Shown here: piece by piece, positions 55,840 to 64,000 of the stretch
How the letters are laid out: each line of letters opens with the position of its first letter
Position numbering within the stretch: position 1 is the stretch's first letter
Assembly: GCA_963920525.1 (NCBI GenBank)
Contig: OY986437.1
Location: 57,369,330-57,433,329, forward strand
Origin: Dichetophora obliterata
Taxonomy: Eukaryota; Arthropoda; Insecta; Diptera; Sciomyzidae
DNA: 64,000 nucleotides
Reading direction: 5' to 3'
Notes under the pieces: model-generated
Told to the model about the DNA's origin: nothing
The model's database searches: none
Seen by the model: only the letters and a program-made list of their open reading frames with translations
Program-made: the position numbers and the translations under genes

Positions 55840-56815
55840 AAAAATATATTTTGCTTGAACTTTTGCTTTCAAAAGACAATGTAGAATTTCTTTTTAGACA
55901 CTTACTGATAGATATTAATTTTTGTATACCTTCGAACTCTAAGGGATCGGAGGCCTTGACCCCGAAAACCACTATTGGATACGAGCCTAGTATAAATACC
56001 TAGAAGCATTTTTTGAAGTTATGAGAAGAGGAAAACTTTTTGAGCTCTGATGCTCTCTTTTAGTTTTTAAATATGAAAACCAGCTGATATTTCCTACTAT
56101 TAAAGCTTTTATCTTTTTTTAAATCTAAGTTTTTTAAGTTTTTAACAAATTTTTAAAAAAATATAATAAGGTTGTTCTCTTTAAGTTTGACAGCAGCATT
56201 TGCAATAACATATTTAATGACATTTGCATAAGCATATTTCGGCGTAGCAACTTCAAGTTATTTATTCCATTTTACAAATCTCCAAACATCATATTTTATG
56301 CTTGTACTGTGTGAGAGTTCAACCAACAGCTCCTGGGTACTCTATCACTGTCGCTTTATGTCTCTTTGTTGCCACTACAGTAAACCATAAAATTTTAACG
56401 TTTATCATTTTATTCTATTAAAAGCACTCAAAATGTCTGGCTTGTGTATTAAAATTGTTTGTATGCTTATATTGTGAATTATGAACGCTGCAGTATGGAG
56501 CAAAAAAAAAAATATAAATCATGCAAAATGTTGAGCTTTTCAAGGTGTTATTACAGAAAACTTTAAGCTCGGCAATATTTCACTAGCGAAAAGACACACT
56601 TTCAAGACAGATGGTAGCTAAAAATTAAAAGAGCTTGAAGATTTCACATTTTCACAAATGAAACCTTACGAAGCAGACAAAATTACTATTGAGTATATTT
56701 GTAAATAGCAAAATTTATGAGTATGCTTCTGCTCTATCATGATGCCAAACTTTCAGATCAAAAAACGCTCATAATTTATATTCCCGATAAAGATCTGAGT
56801 TAAAAGTGTGTCGAA
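55840..56815. other. No recognisable feature
   Basis: AT-rich sequence without gene or repeat signature. Confidence 0.4.
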
Positions 56816-56819
56816 ACAT

Positions 56820-56956
56820 GGGGCCATACCAATAGTCGATTTAATGCCTAATCTTAATTAAGTGTGAGCTTTTCTGACATTATTTCTATGGAAATTGTTG
56901 TCAAAAAGCTTACACTAAATTTAGAGCCGACATTAAAATGACTATTGGTAAGGCCC
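56820..56956. mobile_element. 137-bp palindromic MITE
   Basis: Ends GGGGCCATACCAATAGTC and, inverted, GGGCCTTACCAATAGTC, then TTTAATG on both arms. Pairing continues inward through AGTGTGAGCTTTTCTGACA and TGTCAAAAAGCTTACACT, so the whole element folds as one imperfect hairpin. Confidence 0.78.
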
Positions 56957-56959
56957 ATA

Positions 56960-58325
56960 ATGTCTATGTTGACAAATTCCTATGAAATATCCTGTTCAAG
57001 CGAAATAAAATCTTTAATCTTGTGAAATAAAAGATATTGTTTGCAACAATGTAATTCTATTAATAATATTATTAAAAAATTCACATTTTGATCTGAAGAA
57101 CATAAAATTTTTTGCTTTTACTTTGTTTTGCCCGACATGCTAGTATACATTTTTTTAAAATTAAAATCCAAAAGATTCATCGAAGTCACAGAGTTCTTTT
57201 TTCGTTTCACCTCATCCTCTCATTAAATTGACAAATCTTACGCTGCCCCCCCCTCTTTCATCTCCAATGACAAAGAAGTGGATAAATTGAGCTTAAAACT
57301 AACAAACGAACCAACTTTATTTAATGCTCAACAATTTGACATGAAAACAGTTTTTTTCGACTTTTCTCTCATATGTACCAACATAAATAATACTCAAATG
57401 TATTTTTCACAAATATACATGTGGGGAAGATGAAAGAAATAACGAAAATAAAAATCCATTTTCATCACCTTAAAGAAGAAATGGGAAAAAATTACGTTGA
57501 CAAACATGAACAGAAAAAAGAAAAAATAAAAAAACATTAATAAAAATACTGCATAAAATAACAAAAAGTGACAAATTGTATTTCATGTCAAAAGGTTGGA
57601 AAAATATTTTCGTTACATTTGACAGTGCAAAACGAAGTAAAACAGCAAAAAAAAAATCAAACACTATGAAGATGATACTAAGTGAAATACTGCAGAGAGT
57701 GATGTTATGGAGGAATATGGCAAGTGGTTCATATATCATAGACGACTGATTGTGCAGCAGTGACAAAGTAAGAGTTCGGCGACTTTTTGGAGCTGGCCGC
57801 TGGGGTCAGTCATCATTCATTCAGTCATGCAATTTTTATTTGGCATATAATGTCAATAAAATCGAGAGAAAGGTTGGGAGAAATGGTTCTCAAGTAGAAG
57901 TCGAAGCAAAAAATGAAAATGAGAACAGGACTAGAAAGTCAAAAGACCCAAATCGTGCGCAGGAATATGTTTACAAAACGAATGACAAGTAGGCTATGGT
58001 TACAAGGTTTAAGCTGAGCAGAAGTGCAAAAGTATGTAGAGTAATGTGCAACAAGCACGTGAAGTGATAAGACAGAATCAGAACAAAAAAGCTTTAGAGT
58101 GTTCAAAAGGAAAAGTACTAAAATAAAAACAAAAATAAGAGAGCAATAAGAGAAAAATTTTTTTGTTAAAAATACTTCCGTAGAGTACTTTGAAAATTTT
58201 CACAAAGAAGAGCGTAAAAAATAACGATTTAAATTAAAATTTTATTTTTACAACAAAAACAAATTTTATCCCACTTTTTCAGATAACATAGAGTTATTCA
58301 CTTTTTAACCACTTCCCACCACTGA
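56960..58325. other. No recognisable feature
   Basis: AT-rich, with a less AT-rich stretch near 57760-58080. The 80-codon frame at 57750-57992 is charged and low-complexity; no domain recognised. Confidence 0.4.
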
Positions 58326-58329
58326 AATT

Positions 58330-59000
58330 TTGTATCACTGTTGAATGAATTGAGTTATTTATGGCATACTCTGCATCCACTTACTGACCCAGTCTGAGTA
58401 TTCCAAAGGTTCTGCAAGCTTGACTAGCATACCCTTCAGCACTCTATTTACACCTTCTTCTTGTCCGTTAGCTTAGGGTGAGGCTACTGCAACCTGAACA
58501 TGGTCAATATTATATTTTCGAACAAACTCAGAAAACTCATTCGAAGTAAAACATGTGCCTCTATCGCTTACTATTCGTCTGGGACGACTGAAATATTTAA
58601 AACACTTCTGCAAGGAAGGACAGACTTCTTTTGAGCAAGTAGTTTTAACTGCATATAATTTTACATGTTTAGTGCTATTATATGCCTCCTGACAGATCGA
58701 ACTGAAGGTAATTGAACAAAATGGTCAACGTGTATTGTGTCGAAAGGTTCGGGTCTCCAAAGAATATTATACAGAATGTGCCCATTAGATATGTGCGCTG
58801 GTGCATGAAGTATAAACTTCAAACAATTTCGAAAATATTTCTCCACATGTTTCTTCATCTTTCAATAGTTTTCTTCTTAGTTGTTCTGTAGTTTTATCAA
58901 TTCTAATGAGTCCTATTTTTTTCCTGAACTAATCTAATTAAGTTATACTCCATTTCCGATGGTACATAAATTTGTAGGTCTTAACTTTAATAGAAAGATG
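58330..59000 (-). pseudogene. Ty3/gypsy-type LTR retrotransposon integrase, remnant
   Basis: Minus-strand pieces match the integrase part of a Pol protein. An N-terminal region near 58870-58980 is followed by the zinc-finger-side helix (58800-58858). The catalytic core follows: the block with PEPFDTIHVDHF carries the first Asp, SDRGTCFTSNEF near 58550-58580 the second, and a third block near 58470-58500 would carry the Glu. The third block contains an in-frame TAA and a Glu-Gly substitution pattern, and at least one frameshift separates the first and second blocks. No LTRs, reverse transcriptase or env-like frame are visible nearby. Old, dead fragment. Confidence 0.75.
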
Positions 59001-59577
59001 CTCCGCATCGCAGTGTTTTTTTTTCAGAGTCCAATATTTTTACGATATTTTTACCATATTTACTTAACAAAATTTGTTGACATGTAAGATAAAATCTTTT
59101 GCATGCCGCTATAACATTAAATTAAATTAAAAACTAATAATTAATTACGAGTTATTTTGATTTTGAATCAATTAAATAAAAGTAGTAAGAACAAAACAAG
59201 AAAAAAAAAAATAATAATAATGGAGACTTAAAAATAGGATATAGAAGTATGATTAAAGATAGATAAAGTACAGGCGAGAAAGGAAGATACAGAAAAAGTT
59301 AAGAGAAGTATTCAAAAATTAAATGCTTAAATTTCTTATTTATTTATTTACTTGATTGCTAAACCTTAACAGGTTTTATAGCAAATTTAAAATTATATAA
59401 TATTAAATATAATTATTAAAATAATAAAATAATAATAAATAATGTATTATTAACAAACTAAAAAGTTTTAATAAATTGCTTAAAGTATATAATTTTATTA
59501 AAGTATAAAAAATAACAAAGAAAAAAGTTAAGCCAAATCGAATGATATCAGGCAGCAAAGCAGGGTTGCGTTTTCAA

Positions 59578-59824
59578 GACAAACAAGGTCAAGTTAGCAA
59601 CAATTTTTGTATACGACGGAGTCTTGTGACAAACAAGGTCTCATACCCAACAAAACACCACTCCAATAGGTATCTATATAATATATATCGCTCTGTCTTT
59701 CTGAAGTCGGTGAGATCCTGGCTTACAGGGTGGTTACTCGACAAACTAGGTCAGCTTCACCAAACCAATTTTCATAAAATAAAGAAAACCAGTTGCAAAC
59801 GCAGGCACCAAGACAAACTAGGTC
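59578..59824 (+). repeat. Four copies of GACAAACWAGGTC
   Basis: GACAAACAAGGTC at 59578-59590 and 59628-59640; GACAAACTAGGTC at 59740-59752 and 59812-59824. Starts are 50, 112 and 72 bp apart, all on the plus strand, while the sequence between is unique. Function unknown. Confidence 0.7.
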
Positions 59825-60110
59825 TTATCGGCCACTCATATTAATATATTACAAATCGATCTAACGTAGTGTTTCAAGAGGTAAAAAGACCCAAGACACA
59901 ACGGTACCGTCGACAAGTGCAGTTACAATCATCATGAAGATATGAGGCTACTGAAGATCCCAGGTTTAGGTCCATTCGGATTATTTAGATGTTTATTCAC
60001 CAAAATTTTCCATTTTACGCTTAGGCCCATTTATCCATTTAGATTGTTATATTAATGTGTTTACAAATCACCAGATGCATCAGATATATGTTTGAAAGAA
60101 CTTTACATAA

Positions 60111-62764
60111 TCAACGACGGTACTGCAGGTAATCTTTAATTTTATGTTTGATTGAGCCCATGGATTCATTTAAGGATATAACATCAGATACAAAATTAAA
60201 ATCACCGCAAGCGCTTCAAAGAGGTTCATTTTGCAAATAATTAGTTCTACAAAAGTTCATGTGGAGTAACTCAAAAGATCTTCTAGGACGAAGAGGAATA
60301 TTAAAATATACTTTACTCAATAAATATGGACTGTTGACATATCCACGTAAAAGTTTTGTAATCCAACAAGCATTTATCATAATTTTCCGATTTTTTAAAG
60401 AAGGAAGATTTAAGAGTTGTAACCGATATTCATAAGATGGTTAGTTAAAATCAGTATTACAATAAAGATAGCTTAAGCAAAACAAAAGAAATTGTTTCTG
60501 CACTGATTGATTCAATGTCGTCTATGTAACAACCGTATTGTGGGCACCAAACAACTGAAGCGTATTCTAAGATAGGCCGCACTAGAGAAGTGAATAAGGT
60601 TTTCGTTATGAATGGATCATTAAACTCTTTTGCCCAACGTTTAATAAATCCTAAAGAACTATTTGCTCTATTAATTATTTTATTTACATGAATATTAAAG
60701 CGTAGTTTAGAATCCATTGTTACTCCAAGATCATTGAAAATATCTAAGGACTCCAATGGATAACCACAAATTTTGAAGTTACATTTAATTCGGTTTAATT
60801 CGGTTCGTTTTGCAAAAATACAGCGTCATTATCATTTTTAAAAGAAAGGAAGAGTTTGACGTCGTCAGCAAACATTAAGATGCTAGAATGCATTATGACA
60901 GATGGCAAATCGTTTATAAAAAGTAGAAACAGAAGGGGCCCAAGATGACTTCCTTGAGGTACTCCTGAAGTAACAGGAAACTCATGTGATTTCTTGAGCT
61001 TAAAAATAACAGATTTTGTTCTATTGCTTAAGTAAGATTAAATCCACTTTACCAACGGTATAGGAAATCCAACAATATGTAATTTTAATATCAATAGTTT
61101 GTGATTTACAACGTCAAAAGCTTTGCTAAAATCCGTGTAAATAACATCAGTCTGCATGCCTTTATCAAAATTTTCTATAGTTTTTGATATAAATTCAAGA
61201 AGGTTAGTAACAGTGGATTTTCCAGAAAGAAATCCATGCTGGAAAGGAGACATTAAAGATTTAACGCTATGACCCCTTTTACATTGATCAAGACTTGACG
61301 TCAAGTTTTTTTGACGTTCTCTTTTGAACTTGACGAAAGCTTTCACATTGGTCAAGACTTGAATTCAAGTTCTTGTCTTCTTTCCTTGTTTTCTAAAAAT
61401 AAAACGAGATAGGTAGCAAGCAAATGAATTATAGTTTATAGAAATTTGCAAACTGAATTTTATTTTTTTACCGTGTTGGAAGTTAACAAAACGTTTTTGC
61501 TTAAAAATTTAATGCAAAATTAAATTATATTGGATGCAAAAAAATTTTAATGCAACCGAAGTCTAACAAACTCACATTGATATGCGAAAAATAAAATAAA
61601 AAGCACTGTCAACAACACGAAAATAGCAAAAGGAACACGAAAAAACACGAAAAATTGCCGGTACAGCTTCAAGTTTCTTTTTCCCTTCCGTCGCTTCCGA
61701 TGTGCGGCGAATTGCCTACAAACTCTGAAACTTGACTTCAAGTCTTGACCAATATAAAAGGGGTCTATGCGATAGTCGTGATGTAACAATTGCCTCTAAA
61801 AGTTTAGGCAAAGCGCTTAAATTTGCGATGCCACGATAATTATCAATTAAAGACCTATTTCCGGATTTATGCAGCGGAATGATAAATGAATGCTTCCAGG
61901 ATGCAGGAAAATAGCAGGATTTTAATGATGAAGTAAATAGTAAAGAGATTGGAGTTACTAATTCTACACAGCAGTATTTTAATAAACATGAAGGTAAGTT
62001 ATCAGGACCTCTTCCATATGATGATTTAATATTTTTTAAAAATGATAAGACTGTGCTTGTGTCAATTATTGGATAATAAATATCCCCAGATTGCATATTG
62101 AAAGGATAACTTAAATAATCATAGGACGATGATGAACAAGTCGTCTTGAAAAAGTCAGCAAAAAGATTGCAAATACTATTATCATTATCAGACTCAACAG
62201 AAATATACTTCATAAAAGAAGGATAGGAATCAATCTTACGTTTTGTGTTAACAAAGTTCCAGAAGCATTTATCATCAGATTCGATGTTTAATTTTATTTA
62301 AGGTTAAAATCTCCAGTTATTAAAATATGATCATTAGATTGCAGTTTTGAGCAAAATTTACTAATAGAAGCCAAATGTTTGCTATAAACTTCTAAGGTAG
62401 AAACGGGAGGAATATATGAGCATGTAATAAAAAGGCTCAAGGAACCAAACTTAACATGAACACAACAGAATTCAATGTCCAAGGATTCTGGAATTAATAA
62501 CTCTTCAGAGAAATGTGTCGCTTTGACTGCAATCAACACACCCCCGCCTTTAGAGCAAATACCAGGAATGGAGTTTCTATATTTGCGGTATATGTTAAAT
62601 TTGTTGCACAGAATTTCAGTATTTAGAGTGTTAGGTTTCAGCCAAGTCTCGCTAAAAGCAATTATATTAAAGTGAAGGTTGTGACTCAAAATTAATATAT
62701 TATTTAGTTTTGTGTTAATTCCACGAACGTTTTGGTAAAGGATAAGGAACTGAAAGCAACAATC
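60111..62764 (-). pseudogene. LINE ORF2 (endonuclease-reverse transcriptase), interrupted
   Basis: Reading on the minus strand: QNVRGINTKLNN, IIAFSETWLKP and ITGDFN of an AP-type endonuclease (62294-62750), then directly the RT part, so roughly the second half of the endonuclease and the linker are deleted near 62290. RT blocks: GRGPDNLPSCLLKYC, WKHSFIIPLHKSGNR, NYRGIANLSALPKLLE, then (across the MITE) MSPFQHGFLSGKSTVTNLLE, YTDFSKAFDVVNH, GVPQGSHLGPLLF, MFADDVKLFLS (FADD intact, 60861-60872), LGVTMDSKLRFN and RPILEYASVVW. Stops at 62294 and 61038 and frameshifts near 60800 and 60510. The frame overlaps the end of ORF1 and has no visible ATG. Confidence 0.88.
61272..61764. mobile_element. 493-bp MITE inside LINE ORF2, 5-bp target duplication
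   Basis: Ends ACCCCTTTTACATTGATCAA and, inverted, ACCCCTTTTATATTGGTCAA, followed on both sides by GACTTGA. The 5 bases CTATG flank both ends (61267-61271 and 61765-61769). Removing the element and one CTATG restores the LINE reading frame at this point. A second copy of the terminal motif (ACATTGGTCAAGACTTGA near 61346) gives the left end a direct repeat. Non-coding. Superfamily unknown; 5-bp duplications are uncommon. Confidence 0.9.
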
Positions 62765-63819
62765 TAGTTTTTTTGATTCTTGTTAAAAACCGAAAAAGTA
62801 GCCAAGGAAGTTGTAGGTAGATCAAAAAACTTTTGATCCAATACCTTGTGAAAAAGATCACCAGGCAAAGATATTTTAAAAGAGGACGTAATACGCTCGT
62901 ATGAAAAATTTAATTTGTAAACAGAGATATTTTTATTTACAACATTCAGCTTAGAGTTTATATAGAATAACACGTCTTCACTGGATGTATCAGCTGCAAA
63001 ACGAGAAACAAATATAGATTTTGCAGGCTCAATAATCACAAGTTCTTTATGAACAGGGGCTTTGATACTGCTGTTCGATATTTGTTTCGGTATCGCTCCT
63101 GTAGAAACCGAAGTAATTTGAGAAGGTGCAGTGACCACATTTGAGGCAATACAAGATTCAGCGTAAGTTTTTTGTGTGCCAGAAACACGAGGAGAATCAG
63201 CATTTTCCTCTATGATTGGTATTGCTTCAACAGAAGGAGAAATCTGATCAGCTGACGCAGCGACCTTAGTTGATGCGATATTATCAGTCATTTGATCAGT
63301 ATTGACAGCTCCAATTGATTGATCTTCAAGCTGTATTATCACATTAGGGAAAACAGTTACAGTAGAAGGTAGAACAGTATTATTATTGGGCGATGGCATG
63401 GCTATATCAGTAGTTTTAGCTGAACTACGAAGATTTTTGTTTGAACGTTTACGTTTTGGAGAATTGTAAGCTTCATCCATAATTTTAAACTTTTTAAACA
63501 AATCTTCGTACTCACTCAGTCTATCTTGTGCTACCTTTAGATCCTTAGCCACCTCCAAAAAACCTTTCCGAGATTGTCTAATAAGTTTAAAGATCTCAAC
63601 GTTTGTAAACCTGCAATCTTCACATGACCAACGAAGACCCTTACTTTCGTTGAGTGCATCGAAGATCCTCGCAGTCAACGCTGCACACTTGATATGAAAA
63701 AATGAATCACACAACCAGCAAGTAACAAGCCGGTCTGATTCACCTTTTACAGCGCAGTTTCGGAAATTGCAGATAATTTTCAGTTTAATAGAAAGTTTTG
63801 CAATATAGATGAAAGTCAA
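62764..63819 (-). CDS. LINE ORF1 protein with PHD-type zinc finger, open frame
   Basis: 351-codon open frame. Residues 17-75 hold a PHD-like zinc-binding pattern: CNFRNC, TCWLC, FFHIKC and CEDC in C4HC3 order, as found in ORF1 of several CR1-group LINEs. A helical, charged stretch (about 85-115, AKDLKVAQDRLSEYEDLFKK) may be a coiled coil for multimerisation. A basic cluster KRKRSNKNLR follows near 125. The middle (130-260) is low-complexity and Ser/Thr-rich. The C-terminal part (about 265-345, beginning KELVIIEPAKSIFVSRFA) may be an RRM-like nucleic-acid-binding domain. Start at 63819 is the first Met. ORF1 proteins bind the element's RNA; function here is inferred from position. Confidence 0.82.
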   Translation of the reverse strand: MTFIYIAKLSIKLKIICNFRNCAVKGESDRLVTCWLCDSFFHIKCAALTARIFDALNESKGLRWSCEDCRFTNVEIFKLIRQSRKGFLEVAKDLKVAQDRLSEYEDLFKKFKIMDEAYNSPKRKRSNKNLRSSAKTTDIAMPSPNNNTVLPSTVTVFPNVIIQLEDQSIGAVNTDQMTDNIASTKVAASADQISPSVEAIPIIEENADSPRVSGTQKTYAESCIASNVVTAPSQITSVSTGAIPKQISNSSIKAPVHKELVIIEPAKSIFVSRFAADTSSEDVLFYINSKLNVVNKNISVYKLNFSYERITSSFKISLPGDLFHKVLDQKFFDLPTTSLATFSVFNKNQKN

Positions 63820-64000
63820 AGGAGAAAAATGAACTTAAATGCTTTTAATGAAAAACAGTTATTTTGTTTAAAGACACTGTATTGTAGAAACTTTGCAGCC
63901 CTGATTTTGTAGAACCAACGAATTGAAAAGTTTTAGAAGCACTAGAGTTTTTGCAGTAGCGTTAAAACAGATGTAGAAACAGAATGCGATAATTTGCTCT

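Larger units (their letters stand above)
59336..64000 (-). mobile_element. CR1/Jockey-group LINE with PHD-finger ORF1
   Basis: On the minus strand: possible 5' leader (63820-64000, cut by the window edge), ORF1 (62764-63819), ORF2 remnant (60111-62764) and an AT-rich 3' region ending in a TAAATAAATAAATAAG-like tail near 59336-59352. ORF2 is interrupted by a 493-bp MITE (61272-61764) and by an internal deletion after the endonuclease GDFN motif. The 3' boundary is inferred from the tail and could be nearer 60000. Confidence 0.78.

Noticed and set aside
57750..57992. 80-codon charged frame
   Set aside because: Low-complexity Lys/Glu/Asn composition; no domain.
58330..59000. Complete endogenous retrovirus-like element
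   Set aside because: Only the integrase part is recognisable; no LTR pair, protease, reverse transcriptase or envelope-like frame is visible within several kb.
61547..61789. 80-codon minus-strand frame
   Set aside because: Lies in the non-coding MITE within the LINE and crosses its border.
1..64000. CRISPR arrays, operons, Shine-Dalgarno sites
   Set aside because: Transposon content and composition are those of an animal genome; no regular direct-repeat and spacer array is visible.

Overview
The window looks like AT-rich, transposon-dense, intergenic or intronic DNA from a fly (Diptera). The support is the mix of families: a mauritiana/rosa-type mariner with an open reading frame, two RTE-type LINE copies, DINE-1/INE-1-like repeats, and a tRNA-derived SINE whose body resembles SINEs I associate with tephritid and related acalyptrate flies. 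Placement within Diptera is inference. I found no host protein gene I can defend. Every coding region I recognise belongs to a mobile element, and only the mariner transposase and one LINE ORF1 are uninterrupted.

Layout. 1-1213: 3' part of a Jockey/CR1-group LINE. 1309-2943: Tc1-like element with two sets of inverted sites and a broken transposase. 3548-8226: 4.7 kb hAT-type insertion (8-bp target duplication) holding a Tc3-like transposase remnant, a hairpin element and a long inverted repeat. 10214-11741 and 12911-15285: two more hAT-type elements, one inserted in a tRNA-like sequence and one with an internal A-B-C-B-A-B-C duplication. 15300-17400: fold-back repeat and a TA-flanked MITE. 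18360-19135: tRNA-derived SINEs. 22239-23512: mariner. 24770-25890: two adjacent MITEs. 26083-29276: a long-terminal-repeat DNA element carrying a hAT element in one end and a MITE in its middle. 29411-31036: hAT element with transposase remnants. 33518-36610 and 48691-51836: two RTE LINE copies in opposite orientation. 36766-37550 and 53608-54360: DINE-1-like repeats. 37800-38412 and 40305-41255: fold-back/TIR elements. 41628-43273: TTAA-flanked element with a Mutator/Kolobok-like transposase remnant. 43998-44945: Helitron-like ends. 46800-48640: Jockey-type LINE remnant. 52047-56958: hairpin elements and a composite repeat. 58330-59000: Ty3/gypsy-type integrase remnant. 59336-64000: CR1/Jockey-group LINE with PHD-finger ORF1 and an ORF2 split by a 493-bp MITE.

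These elements do not form a pathway. They are a record of successive insertions, and the nesting gives a relative age order. The most informative points are five hAT-type insertions with target duplications read directly from the sequence, a nested three-element stack at 26-29 kb, the same in-frame TGA in both RTE copies, and a structured repeat module found alone and inside other elements. Stretches not listed are mostly AT-rich DNA in which I see no gene.
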